Shown here piece after piece: positions 40,603-50,607 of a stretch of DNA of 64,000 nt (its first letter is position 1; each line of letters begins with the position of its first letter). Under the pieces are notes generated by a model. It did not search any database. It was given only the letters and a program-made list of their open reading frames with translations, and was not told where the DNA came from. This stretch comes from Gammaproteobacteria bacterium. GTDB lineage: Bacteria > Pseudomonadota > Gammaproteobacteria > Arenicellales > UBA868. The position numbers and the translations under genes are program-made. Location of the stretch: NCBI GenBank assembly GCA_014239255.1, contig JAAZZE010000003.1:1-64000 (forward strand), given 5' to 3'.

Positions 40603-40643
40603 TCAATTAACCAACCGTGACGCCATACTGTCGAGGGCTCTAA

Positions 40644-42209
40644 GTGGGAAACAACCTAACACGAACGCTGCAAAAGATCGAGCATGCAGGGATGGATCCA
40701 ATCTCGGGCGCAGTCCGACGCGGGCTTGAAAAAGAAAGCCTGCGCATCGACGCCTCCGGTGTCATCTCGCAACATACCCACCCCGAAGCATTAGGGGCAG
40801 CGCTTAGCCACCGTTACATCACAACCGATTACTCCGAAGCGCTACTGGAATTTATCACCCCAATCTTCAACAAGGTGCCAGAATTGCTCGAGTTTCTATC
40901 GAGGCTGCATCAGTTCACCTACCAGAATATCGGCAAGGAAAAACTCTGGGTCAACAGTATGCCTTGTATTCTGCATGGCGAAGACAGCATCCCGATTGCC
41001 CGTTATGGTAATTCCAATGCAGGGCGCATGAAAACAGTCTACCGGACAGGTCTTGCCCACCGCTACGGCAGGTTGATGCAGACTATTTCCGGAATCCATT
41101 TCAATTTCTCTCTTAGCGACGATTTCTGGCGCCCGTATCGGGAGATCAAGAACTCGACCCTACCACTGCGCGATTTCAAGTCAGAGCAGTACCTGGGCCT
41201 GATGCGTAATTTCTATCGCCATGACTGGGCAATACCCTACCTGTTTGGCGCCTCGCCTGCCGTGTGCCCTACTTTTCTGGAAGGTCGCTCACATCACCTG
41301 CAAAAACTCGGTAACGCCAGTTTTCATTTACCACACGCTACCAGCCTGCGCCTTTCAGGGCTTGGCTATCAAAGTGAAGCCCAGAAGGCAGTGCATATGA
41401 GCCTCAATAGCGTGGCTGAATACACAGAGTCACTAGTGAGCGCCACTACCGAGCCTTATCCACCCTACCAGGAGATCGGGGTCAAGGTGGATGGTGAGTA
41501 TCGCCAATTGAATGACTCGCTGCTGCAAATCGAAAATGAGTATTACGCTTCAATGCGACCCAAACGGGTTGCCCTCTCCGGTGAGCGGCCTAGCCATGCC
41601 CTGCAGGAACACGGTGTGGAGTACATCGAATTACGCTCATTAGACCTTAACCCTTTTCTGCCCATTGGAATTGACCAGCACGAAATTCGCTTTCTGGACC
41701 TCATGATGCTGGCATGCTTGTTGGAGCCCAGTCCACCTCTGAGCGAGGGTGACTTTGCCAGACTTCGTGACACCCAAACGCGTGTAGCAGAGTTCGGCCG
41801 CGACCCTGGACTGACAATCACTAGTGGTATGGGGCATGAATGCCCCGTATCGCGTTGTGGGCTTGAATTGATCGAGTGGCTGGAACCGCTGGCGGTTTAT
41901 ATGGATCAACACGACGATGCTGGCTACTGTCAGTCGTTATCGCACTACCGCTTGGCATTCGAGAATCCCGACAATACCCCTTCAGCAAAAGTGCTCCAGC
42001 ACATGACGGAGCACAACAACGCTTTCTTCACATTTGCCATGGCTCAGGCCGAGAGCCATGAGACCTACTTCAAGAACCTCCCCTTGGGTCCGAGTGAAGG
42101 CGCCCTGTTGCGCCAGGAAGCGGCGGACTCTCTTCAAAGCGCACGACAAACCGAGCAAGATGATACTTTGGATTTCGAAAGCTTTCTGGATAACTATTTC
42201 AGCCAGTAG
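40644..42209 (+). CDS. gshA: Glutamate-cysteine ligase
   Basis: RGLEKESLRID; TDYSEALLEFITP; ISGIHFNFSL; GVEYIELRSLDLNPFLPIGI. Confidence 0.95.
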   Translation: MGNNLTRTLQKIEHAGMDPISGAVRRGLEKESLRIDASGVISQHTHPEALGAALSHRYITTDYSEALLEFITPIFNKVPELLEFLSRLHQFTYQNIGKEKLWVNSMPCILHGEDSIPIARYGNSNAGRMKTVYRTGLAHRYGRLMQTISGIHFNFSLSDDFWRPYREIKNSTLPLRDFKSEQYLGLMRNFYRHDWAIPYLFGASPAVCPTFLEGRSHHLQKLGNASFHLPHATSLRLSGLGYQSEAQKAVHMSLNSVAEYTESLVSATTEPYPPYQEIGVKVDGEYRQLNDSLLQIENEYYASMRPKRVALSGERPSHALQEHGVEYIELRSLDLNPFLPIGIDQHEIRFLDLMMLACLLEPSPPLSEGDFARLRDTQTRVAEFGRDPGLTITSGMGHECPVSRCGLELIEWLEPLAVYMDQHDDAGYCQSLSHYRLAFENPDNTPSAKVLQHMTEHNNAFFTFAMAQAESHETYFKNLPLGPSEGALLRQEAADSLQSARQTEQDDTLDFESFLDNYFSQ

Positions 42210-42254
42210 CACCCACGATCTGTTGTGTGTTTTAAACCCTGACGGCGCAACACC

Positions 42255-43355
42255 ATGGCCCATATTGGTAGTCGAACTCGAAAGGTTGCTTTTGTAATTT
42301 CATCGCACGGTTTTGGTCACGCATCCCGGGCAAGCGCGATCATCGAAGCGATGCGCGATCGGGACCCCGCTTTGGTGGTTGAGTTATTCACTCATGTCCC
42401 TCGTTGGTACTTTTCCCAGGGAATTGGAAACTTCAATTACCATAAAACAGACTGCGATCTCGGCCTGGTACAGACCGACTCTTTGAATACGGATATTGGC
42501 GCAACAATCCTCGAGCTTAACAAACGCCTGCCGCTAGATCCTAAAAAAATCAAATCGCTTGCGACACAATTCCAGGCACTAAAGTGTCAGTTGGTAATCA
42601 GTGATATTGCCCCACTCGGGCTTGCTGCGGCAAAAGTCGCTGGCATTCCCTCAGTGCTGGTAGAGAATTTCACCTGGGACTGGATCTACGCCGGGCTCGC
42701 AGAGCGCGCGCCAAGCCTTCGCTACTACAGCGAATTGCTGGCACCTCTATACACACACGCCGACTTGCGTATTCAAACTACTCCCGTCTGTGTTCCGGAT
42801 TCCCATGCTCAAACCACCCGTCCGGTCGCCCGTCGACAACGCCAGGACCGTGCCACTACCCGCGGCAAGCTTGGACTGCAACGCGATCGGAAACTGGTCT
42901 TTATCACCATGGGCGGGACTGCGCAGGATTTTTCTTTTCATGAACGCCTTTGTTCGGATTTTCGAGGGATCGATTTTGTCGTTGCAGGTATCGGCACAAA
43001 CGCTGAGACTCACGCCAATGTCACTTTCTTGCCAGCGCGAAGCACGCTGTACCACCCAGACCTGATTCATGCCGCTGATATCGTGATCGGCAAGGTCGGA
43101 TACAGCACTATCGCTGAGGTTTTCGAAGCTGGAGTTCCCTTCGGCTACTTCGTACGTGAACACTATCCAGAAATGGCGCCACTGGTCACCTTCCTGCGCG
43201 CCCAGGTACCAGGTTTTGACTTTAAAGCCACCGAGTATGTTGGCGGCCAATGGCTGGACCGACTACCTCAGTTACTGGCCATGGAGCGGTTTGACCGGCG
43301 GAATGTTGGTGACGGAGCAAGCGAGTGCGCGAACCTGATCAGCGCTATGTTCTAA
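42255..43355 (+). CDS. Predicted glycosyltransferase (GT-B fold, MurG/L-arabinokinase-N-terminal-like)
   Basis: VAFVISSHGFGHASRASAIIEAMRDRDP; LVISDIAPLGLAAAKVAGIPSVLVENFTWDWIYAGL; DIVIGKVGYSTIAEVFEAGVPFGYFVREHYPE. Confidence 0.75.
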   Translation: MAHIGSRTRKVAFVISSHGFGHASRASAIIEAMRDRDPALVVELFTHVPRWYFSQGIGNFNYHKTDCDLGLVQTDSLNTDIGATILELNKRLPLDPKKIKSLATQFQALKCQLVISDIAPLGLAAAKVAGIPSVLVENFTWDWIYAGLAERAPSLRYYSELLAPLYTHADLRIQTTPVCVPDSHAQTTRPVARRQRQDRATTRGKLGLQRDRKLVFITMGGTAQDFSFHERLCSDFRGIDFVVAGIGTNAETHANVTFLPARSTLYHPDLIHAADIVIGKVGYSTIAEVFEAGVPFGYFVREHYPEMAPLVTFLRAQVPGFDFKATEYVGGQWLDRLPQLLAMERFDRRNVGDGASECANLISAMF

Positions 43356-43372
43356 GTCGAGCTAACCAAAGA

Positions 43373-44512
43373 TTAACGAGACAACTCGGCGATCAGGGCG
43401 CTCAGAAAACGCTCGCCTGATTCCACCTCAGCCATCTCGATAAACTCATTGGGTTGGTGCGCCTGGTCAATCGACCCGGGGCCACACAAAACCGTGGGAA
43501 ATCCAGCCCCTTGGTATTGCCCAGCCTCTGTGCCGTAGGCTACCCGGGCCGTATCGTTACTGCCCATCAGCGATTGCACGAGACTCAGTATTGGTGATGC
43601 CGATTCATCAAAGGCTGGGCTGCTTGCCAGCACCTGGGTGTCAATAGCGCAACGCTCATAGCGCGCGCGCATCCCCGGCAAAACCTCGTCTCGACAGAAC
43701 TGCTCGAAAACATCGATTAAAAATTGTGGGTCATCCTCTGGAATATTCCTAATGTCCCAGATGAATTCGCATTCACCGGAGATAATGTTAAGGGCGGTAC
43801 CGCCATGGATAACCCCTACATGCACCGATGTGTAATGGGGTTCAAACCCATTATCGCTGGGTGTTTTTTTGGCCAGGTCTTGGGCCACTGATTCCAGGTG
43901 ACTTACCAATCGTGCCGCTGTCATCACAGCGCTGACGCCCCGGTGGGTCTGACTGGAATGCGCTTCATAGCCACGTACCACCGTACGCAGCGCGACCAGA
44001 CCCTTGTGTCCAATGACCGCACCCATAGTAGTTGGTTCGCCGACAATGACCCCTTGGGGCTCGGGCAGTTCACGGCGAATCACCTCTATCATATCTGGGG
44101 CACCCAAACACCCTACCTCCTCGTCGTATGACAACGCAAAGTGGATTGGTCGGCGCAGGTTTACCATCTTGGGCACCAGGGCCAAAGCGATGCCAATAAA
44201 TCCCTTCATGTCACAACTGCCCCTGCCATACAATCGGCTACCCGAGCGTTTCAGGGTAAAAGGGTCGCTGTCCCAATCCTGTCCATCGACGGGAACTACA
44301 TCGGTATGACCGGAAAGAACGACACCACCGGCCTCCTGGGGGCCAACGGTGGCAATCAGGTTGGACTTTTGCCCATCGGCACTGGGTACCCGGCGCGAGT
44401 CAATCCCCTGATCGTAGAGAATATTCTGAACGAAATCGATTAACGGCAGGTTGCTTTCACGAGAGACCGTGTCAAACCCGACGAGCTTTTTAATCATGGT
44501 GACGCTGTCCAT
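43373..44512 (-). CDS. argE: Acetylornithine deacetylase (M20 family)
   Basis: LSGHTDVVPVDGQDWDSDPFTL; GRGSCDMKGFIG; GEPTTMGAVIGHKG; start at MDSVTMIKKL. Confidence 0.9.
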   Translation of the reverse strand: MDSVTMIKKLVGFDTVSRESNLPLIDFVQNILYDQGIDSRRVPSADGQKSNLIATVGPQEAGGVVLSGHTDVVPVDGQDWDSDPFTLKRSGSRLYGRGSCDMKGFIGIALALVPKMVNLRRPIHFALSYDEEVGCLGAPDMIEVIRRELPEPQGVIVGEPTTMGAVIGHKGLVALRTVVRGYEAHSSQTHRGVSAVMTAARLVSHLESVAQDLAKKTPSDNGFEPHYTSVHVGVIHGGTALNIISGECEFIWDIRNIPEDDPQFLIDVFEQFCRDEVLPGMRARYERCAIDTQVLASSPAFDESASPILSLVQSLMGSNDTARVAYGTEAGQYQGAGFPTVLCGPGSIDQAHQPNEFIEMAEVESGERFLSALIAELSR

Positions 44513-44656
44513 AAGGGGGCAGTCTATTCCCAATGCGCCTGATTGTGAAATCCTGGCGACTTCGATTAGAGCCAGGTTTGGTGTTAGCTATGGTTTGCGG
44601 TAGCCTTGGCGACCCTCAAAGTAACTTTAACTGGCCACAGGACCTTATCAACAAAC

Positions 44657-45511
44657 ATGAGTCTTAAGAATATCGGCGTAATTGGTGCCGGCACAATGGG
44701 TAGTGGTATTGCCCAAACCTGCGCGATCCGAGGCTATAACGTAATCATGCAGGATGTCTCTGACAACCTGGTGCAAAAAGGCCTGGATGTTCTGGGTTCA
44801 AGCCTGGAACGGTTGGTAAAGAAAGATAAAATCACCCAGGAGGCCTGTACCCAGGCGCTGGCAAGGATCCAGACCACCACTGATATTGAAGCCATGGCGG
44901 ACCGTGACCTGGTGGTCGAGGCGGCAAGTGAGAATATGGATGTCAAATTACCAATCTTCTCAAAGCTCCACGCAATCTGCCAAGACAGTGCCATCCTCGC
45001 TTCAAATACCTCATCACTGTCGTTAACCCGGATCGCAGCTGCCAGTGGCCGCGCTGAGCGCGTTATTGGCATGCATTTTTTCAACCCGGTACCACTGATG
45101 GCGCTGGTCGAAGTGATTCGGGCTTTGCAGACCTCGGACGAAACCTACGCAACAGTCGATGCGCTAGCCCGGGATCTGGGAAAGACGCCGGTCAGTGTCA
45201 AGGATAGCCCGGGCTTTGTCGTTAATCGGATGCTGGTTCCAATGATTAACGAAGCGGCTTTCATTCTCTACGAGGGACTCGCCACCGCCGAGGATATCGA
45301 TGCGGCAATGAAACTCGGAGCGGCCCATCCCATGGGCCCACTGGCTCTTGCCGATATGATCGGCTTGGATGTCTGCCTTTGGGTTATGGATGTGTTGCAT
45401 CAGGAATTTGGTGACTCCAAATTCCGGCCATGTCCTTTGCTCAAGCAGCAGGTCGATGCGGGCTACCTGGGGCGTAAAACCGGGCGTGGCTTCCACGACT
45501 ACAGCCGGTAA
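44657..45511 (+). CDS. 3-hydroxybutyryl-CoA dehydrogenase
   Basis: [67 protein letters not shown]. Confidence 0.94.
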   Translation: MSLKNIGVIGAGTMGSGIAQTCAIRGYNVIMQDVSDNLVQKGLDVLGSSLERLVKKDKITQEACTQALARIQTTTDIEAMADRDLVVEAASENMDVKLPIFSKLHAICQDSAILASNTSSLSLTRIAAASGRAERVIGMHFFNPVPLMALVEVIRALQTSDETYATVDALARDLGKTPVSVKDSPGFVVNRMLVPMINEAAFILYEGLATAEDIDAAMKLGAAHPMGPLALADMIGLDVCLWVMDVLHQEFGDSKFRPCPLLKQQVDAGYLGRKTGRGFHDYSR

Positions 45512-45580
45512 GCTTTCCGGCAGCAGGCAGCCAAGCTGGTTACCACCCCAAGCGCTGAGTCGGGAGGCTATGAAGCACCC

Positions 45581-47656
45581 TTGCGACTAGGTATCGATAC
45601 CGGCGGCACCTATACTGACGCGGTACTGCTCGATCATGCCGGGTCGGTGGTCAGTACAGCGAAGGCGCTGACAACTCACCATCAGTTGGCGGTTGGAATC
45701 AACGAGGTGTTAGCCCAACTCCCCCGCGAATTACTGACCGAGAGCCGACTGGTTTCCCTATCAACCACGCTTGCTACCAATGCGATTGTGGAAGGTCGTG
45801 GCACGCCTGTGTGCCTGTTACTGGCAGGCTATAGCGCTCAACAGGTAAATCAGGCGCAACTGGATCAAATTGTCCGTGGGGGTCATTGCGCACTGATCTG
45901 CGGTGGTCACGATGCAGGCGGTGTCGAACGCGAACCGCTGGATATAAGAAAGGCACATCAGATCATCGAGTCTCAACGTGATGAGGTTGCCGCTTTCGGG
46001 ATCTCCGGATTGTTTGGGGTTCGAAACGCCGAACACGAATTGCGTCTACGTGAGCTCGTTCATTCACTGACCGATAAGCCGGTAACCTGCGGGCACGAAC
46101 TGGCCTCTCAACTGGATGCGCCACGTCGGGCCCTGACCGTAGCCTTTAACGCGTCGTTGATACCTTATATCGATGAACTGATCCGAGCGATGCAAATCAC
46201 CCTGCACGAATACCGGATTACTGCCCCACTGATGATGGTTAAAGGGGATGGTTCACTGATCAGTGTCGAACTTGCGTTGTCCCGCCCGGTAGAAACTATC
46301 CTGTCCGGACCAGCCGCCAGCGTTATGGGTGCAGCTTTGCTCGAACAACAAGACAACGCCATCATTGCAGATATGGGTGGCACCACCACTGATATCGCAA
46401 TCATCAGTAACGGTCAACCGGTGGTGAGCGCTAACGCCGCAATTATTGGCGATTGGCGCCCTATGATTGACGCAGTACGGGTATTTTCCGTAGGTCTGGG
46501 CGGGGACAGTGAAGTCCGCTTCCAGGGCGGCGTCGGGTTGGCAATTGGTCCGCGCCGGGTTATCCCTATGAGCCTACTGGCACACTGGTTCCCTCAGATA
46601 CTCGAATCCATGGAGCGCCGTAGCAGATCCTCTACCAGCGCCCGAAGCGGTCGCTACGTTGTTCGACTGTTCGCTGAAGCCAGTCAACGTAAACGGTTCT
46701 CTGAAGCCGAGGCCGACGCCTGGGCGCGACTCGCCGATGGCCCGCTGGATCTAGAGGCTGCAGCCGAAAACGACCGTGAGTTGATGCGGGCGATTGCCAG
46801 GTTGGTGCGTGAGGGTGTCGCCATATACAGTGGGTTCACCCCGACGGATGCGGCTCATGTGCTCGGGAACATGGGCCACTGGTCTACCCCGGCTGCCCGA
46901 CTCGGCGCCATCATTTGGGCTCGGCAGATGCGCGAGGTCTACGGCTGGGGGCAATTCAAGGAACGAGACCCTGTAGGCCCAAGTCAGACGGTACAGGACT
47001 ATGTCGTCAACGTGATCTGCCAAACCCTGGTGTCAGCCTGCCTGGCAACCGACCCGAATCAACGCAACAGTTTGGAGAGAGAGCATACCGCGCGGCTTTT
47101 CAGCGAGTGGATCACCGGGATGAGTCGTATTGACGGCGATCTGTTCTCGTTGCAATTGGACCGTGGGCGTACCCTGGTGGCAGTAGGCGCTCCCGCACCG
47201 GTCTACTACCCGGAGGCGGCCCAGCGGCTCAATATCATTTTGGCCCTGCCTGAACATGCAGAGGTTGCCAATGCCATTGGCGCAGTCGCCGGTAGTATTA
47301 CCCAACGTGCACAGGTCACTGTGACCCAGCCCGTGCAGGGAATCTTCAGGGTATTTGGTCCCAAGGGGCCCATAGATCATAGTCATCTCGACGATGCCTT
47401 GTCGGATGCCGAAAACCAGGCAATCCAATTGGCCCGAAAGAAAGCCCTTATGGCAGGGGCTAAGGAAGTCCAGATCACCGTTTCCCGCGATCAGGATATC
47501 GTTGATGATCCGGATTCACCAGCCACAGTCTTTTTTGAAGGGCGGGTCACCGCGATTGCCAGTGGCCGTCCCGCAATGGGTCTGAGCGAACTCCCTTTGC
47601 CCCAAGGAGCGACAGGCGTACAATCCGGCGCGGATCTGACCAACCAGAAAGATTAA
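45581..47656 (+). CDS. Hydantoinase/oxoprolinase A-like protein
   Basis: RLGIDTGGTYTDAVLLDHAG; STTLATNAIVEGRG; PVETILSGPAASVMGAALL; IIADMGGTTTDIAIISNG. Confidence 0.88.
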   Translation: MRLGIDTGGTYTDAVLLDHAGSVVSTAKALTTHHQLAVGINEVLAQLPRELLTESRLVSLSTTLATNAIVEGRGTPVCLLLAGYSAQQVNQAQLDQIVRGGHCALICGGHDAGGVEREPLDIRKAHQIIESQRDEVAAFGISGLFGVRNAEHELRLRELVHSLTDKPVTCGHELASQLDAPRRALTVAFNASLIPYIDELIRAMQITLHEYRITAPLMMVKGDGSLISVELALSRPVETILSGPAASVMGAALLEQQDNAIIADMGGTTTDIAIISNGQPVVSANAAIIGDWRPMIDAVRVFSVGLGGDSEVRFQGGVGLAIGPRRVIPMSLLAHWFPQILESMERRSRSSTSARSGRYVVRLFAEASQRKRFSEAEADAWARLADGPLDLEAAAENDRELMRAIARLVREGVAIYSGFTPTDAAHVLGNMGHWSTPAARLGAIIWARQMREVYGWGQFKERDPVGPSQTVQDYVVNVICQTLVSACLATDPNQRNSLEREHTARLFSEWITGMSRIDGDLFSLQLDRGRTLVAVGAPAPVYYPEAAQRLNIILALPEHAEVANAIGAVAGSITQRAQVTVTQPVQGIFRVFGPKGPIDHSHLDDALSDAENQAIQLARKKALMAGAKEVQITVSRDQDIVDDPDSPATVFFEGRVTAIASGRPAMGLSELPLPQGATGVQSGADLTNQKD

Positions 47657-47668
47657 ACCGCATCACCC

Positions 47669-48580
47669 ATGAATGACAGTATCAATAACGGTTCACGAAA
47701 GGATATCAACAGCCGGCCGCATATCTATTACGACGGCTACTGGATCCGTTACTACGCCCCACCACCAGAAACGCTTTCTGCCAAGCGTGACTTGCTGTTG
47801 ATGCTGACACGCCGGACCTTCCATCACACTGAACCCGGAATTAATACCCCCGGAAATAAAGTAGAAACTGCGCGCTCCAGCTACGAGGCAGAGCGAAACC
47901 CGACGCGCAAACGCGTCAATGCCGCCATGCTTGCCGGCGCTCTTTTTAACCGCGCAACAGATATTTTTACCAGCATCGTCAGCCTCGAAAGCAAAGGCAT
48001 CGAAGTCAGTACGGATAATGAACTGATGCGCGAGTGCAGTGCTTGTTTTGAGGAGGCGCTTGAACTGGGCAAGCAGGTTCGCCATCCGAGCGGGCATGAA
48101 GGCATAGACGAGTTGTGGGGGGAGCCTTTCAACGTATTTACCCACTCAATTGCCAGCTACTATGAAAGCCGATACGTCAAAATCTCTCAGACAATGAAGG
48201 CGATTGACGAGATCACCAAACGCATCGTTAAGATTTATGGGGAGATGTCGAGTTTTCATGGGATCGACACAACAGTCCTGCTGTTCGCGCGGGCTGGGCG
48301 AGTCGAGTGCGAGATGATGAAGAGCGATCCGGACTTCTTTGGCAACTGGCCCGAGTTTGTGACCCTCCAGGAGCAGATCAAGGCGTTCCAGCCGACGCCC
48401 CCTGCAGATCTAGGCGCCCTAGCCCGGGCCCAACTGCACCGGGGTTGTGAGCTACTCAGTGACGGCGCTGATCTCATTTCCTACATGGCCGGCGTCAGGG
48501 TACCCATGCCCAAGAGCAAACGCGAGTACCTGGATACTTTGGATGCCTTCGAGATCGATTGCCAGGGAGTCGGACTTTAA
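47669..48580 (+). CDS. Hypothetical protein, largely helical, unknown function
   Basis: 303-aa ORF directly after the hydantoinase-like gene, same strand, 12-nt gap; no motif I recognise. Confidence 0.8.
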   Translation: MNDSINNGSRKDINSRPHIYYDGYWIRYYAPPPETLSAKRDLLLMLTRRTFHHTEPGINTPGNKVETARSSYEAERNPTRKRVNAAMLAGALFNRATDIFTSIVSLESKGIEVSTDNELMRECSACFEEALELGKQVRHPSGHEGIDELWGEPFNVFTHSIASYYESRYVKISQTMKAIDEITKRIVKIYGEMSSFHGIDTTVLLFARAGRVECEMMKSDPDFFGNWPEFVTLQEQIKAFQPTPPADLGALARAQLHRGCELLSDGADLISYMAGVRVPMPKSKREYLDTLDAFEIDCQGVGL

Positions 48581-48706
48581 TCCAAGTCCGCGTAGCCATG
48601 CTGATTAACCAGTCAATCACTACGGCTTCTATCAATGTACGGCGCCTGAAAAATTACCGGCGACATAAGCTTTGTATAAAGACGCAACTATCAGTTGAGT
48701 TGCTAT

Positions 48707-48755
48707 AGTCCGGATCGAGCGTTGGTGTCGCCCGCTCCAGCATCGGACCCTTTTT
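48707..48755 (+). terminator. Terminator-like hairpin with internal loop and T5 tract
   Basis: GTCCG...GAGCG-loop-CGCTC...CGGAC then cctttttgttt. Confidence 0.5.
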
Positions 48756-48788
48756 GTTTATTTCCGATGAGTTGATCCAGCGCGTACT

Positions 48789-49604
48789 TTAGTCACTAAC
48801 TCGCTTTTGGTACAAATCACAGTTGGCGAGAATCGGTCCCAGATGTTCTGCCAACCGATCAGCCCAGACCATAGCTCCGGCCTCAGTCGCAATCAGGTCC
48901 TGACGCACCTCGATCAGGACATGCGGGAACCCATTGATTCCGCCATGGGTCTCAATCGTATAGCCCACATGCTCCCGAGCATCATAGGGCTGGTTATCTC
49001 CAACGCACAAATCGGGATCGCCTCGAAGGCTGGCCAGTAACGGCAGGCTCATGCGCTGATCATCTTTCCATAGTATTCCAATCTGCCAGGGTCTTAGATT
49101 ACCCGCCATCGTTGGGGTAAAACTATGCAGCGCGATCAATGCTGGCACGCCGTGCTTGGCATGCACACGTTTAACTTGGGCCGCAACCGCTTTGTGGTAA
49201 GGAATAAAGATCTCCTCCTCGCGGGGCAGTCGCTGCTCGGCCGAAATATTCTGATTGCCCGGTACGATAAAGCCATCACTACAGGGCGCAATAGAAGTTG
49301 GATCATCAAGGGGCCGATTAAGATCGATCACCAGCCTTGAAAACCGTGCCAGTACCAGTACAGCGTCGAGCAGATGTGCGAGGCGTTGGGCCAACATCTC
49401 ACAACCGATATCCAATGCAATGTGCCGGGCCCGCAGATCGGCATCCAGTCCCAGATCAGCCAGCGCGCGTGGAATCACGTTACGGGCGTGATCACAGACC
49501 AGTACCAATGGGGCACACCCGTCGACATTAGCAACCTCAAACGGCGGAGTCTCGTCCTCCCCAAGCAGTGGTAAAGAGTCTGAATGACTGATGCTGTTGT
49601 CCAA
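48789..49604 (-). CDS. N-formylglutamate amidohydrolase family protein
   Basis: PLVLVCDHARNVIPRALADLGLD; HIALDIGCEMLAQRLA; ALHSFTPTMAG; VGYTIETHGG. Confidence 0.85.
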   Translation of the reverse strand: MDNSISHSDSLPLLGEDETPPFEVANVDGCAPLVLVCDHARNVIPRALADLGLDADLRARHIALDIGCEMLAQRLAHLLDAVLVLARFSRLVIDLNRPLDDPTSIAPCSDGFIVPGNQNISAEQRLPREEEIFIPYHKAVAAQVKRVHAKHGVPALIALHSFTPTMAGNLRPWQIGILWKDDQRMSLPLLASLRGDPDLCVGDNQPYDAREHVGYTIETHGGINGFPHVLIEVRQDLIATEAGAMVWADRLAEHLGPILANCDLYQKRVSD

Positions 49605-49689
49605 CTTTTTTCCCCTGTTATACCAATTGATGGACCTGGGTTATGCTCGCACCGCCCGTTAACCCCGATCCCCAATCTAAGTTAAGTAA

Positions 49690-50580
49690 ATGAATCTTTC
49701 CCGTGCGCCTAAAGACTACGCTCTTTTACTGGGGCTTGCCATGATATGGAGTGGATCTTTTGTTTTTATCAAAATCGGTGTTGATACGGTCGGACCATTA
49801 ACCCTGACCGCGGCTCGGCTGGGGATTGCCGCAGGTGTTCTATACCTATGGCTGAAGATCAATGGTGAGCGACTGCCGCGAGATGCGACCTCGTTAAAAA
49901 TTTTTGCATTCATTGGGCTTTTCGGAAACGCATTACCGTTCACGTTGATCAGTTGGGGTGAAATTCATATTGACAGTGGTCTGACTGCCGTACTGATGGG
50001 TGTCATGCCGGTGGCTACGGCAGTTCTGGCTCACCTTTTTATCCGGGACGAGCCGTTTACCACCAAAACCGCGATCGGAATATCGGTTGGCTTTGGTGGT
50101 CTTCTGGTTCTGATCGGGGCCGAGGCGCGGGCCGGGTTGACCGCGCCGATCCTGGCCCAACTGGCGGTGATCACCAGCGCCATCTGCTACGGCGCATCCG
50201 CTACCTTTACCCGCTACTATGCTGGCCATGGTAGCGGTAAAGTGATGGCTACGGGAGCCATGCTGGCCGGTTTGCTATGGATGTTACCCGCGACGTTAAT
50301 TCTCGAGCAGCCCTGGCAGATGCATCCAGGCGTTGGTGGGCTGGCCGCAATTGCCTATCTCGGTCTTTTGCCTACAGCCCTCGCAGCACTACTGTTCTTT
50401 TACCTGGTCCCTCGCCTCGGGGCAAACAACTTCGCCCAGATTAACTACCTGATACCAGTTCTTGGCGCTCTGTGGGGTGTGATTTTTTTAGGTGAAACTG
50501 CCTCGTGGCGTCTGCTGACCGCTTTGGCGCTAGTGCTGGGCGCTATCACTATCGTTCGCAAACGCAGGCCCGGGCGCTGA
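49690..50580 (+). CDS. EamA/DMT superfamily transporter
   Basis: 10-TM pattern; GLAMIWSGSFVFIKIGVDTVGPLTLTAARLGIA; duplicated EamA-like halves. Confidence 0.88.
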   Translation: MNLSRAPKDYALLLGLAMIWSGSFVFIKIGVDTVGPLTLTAARLGIAAGVLYLWLKINGERLPRDATSLKIFAFIGLFGNALPFTLISWGEIHIDSGLTAVLMGVMPVATAVLAHLFIRDEPFTTKTAIGISVGFGGLLVLIGAEARAGLTAPILAQLAVITSAICYGASATFTRYYAGHGSGKVMATGAMLAGLLWMLPATLILEQPWQMHPGVGGLAAIAYLGLLPTALAALLFFYLVPRLGANNFAQINYLIPVLGALWGVIFLGETASWRLLTALALVLGAITIVRKRRPGR

Positions 50581-50607
50581 AGATAAACCTTGGCGAAACC
50601 TTACTGA

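Noticed and set aside
39437-40620. 216-aa and 212-aa plus-strand ORFs
   Set aside because: Antisense to dusA and yjbQ, both strongly supported; shadow ORFs.
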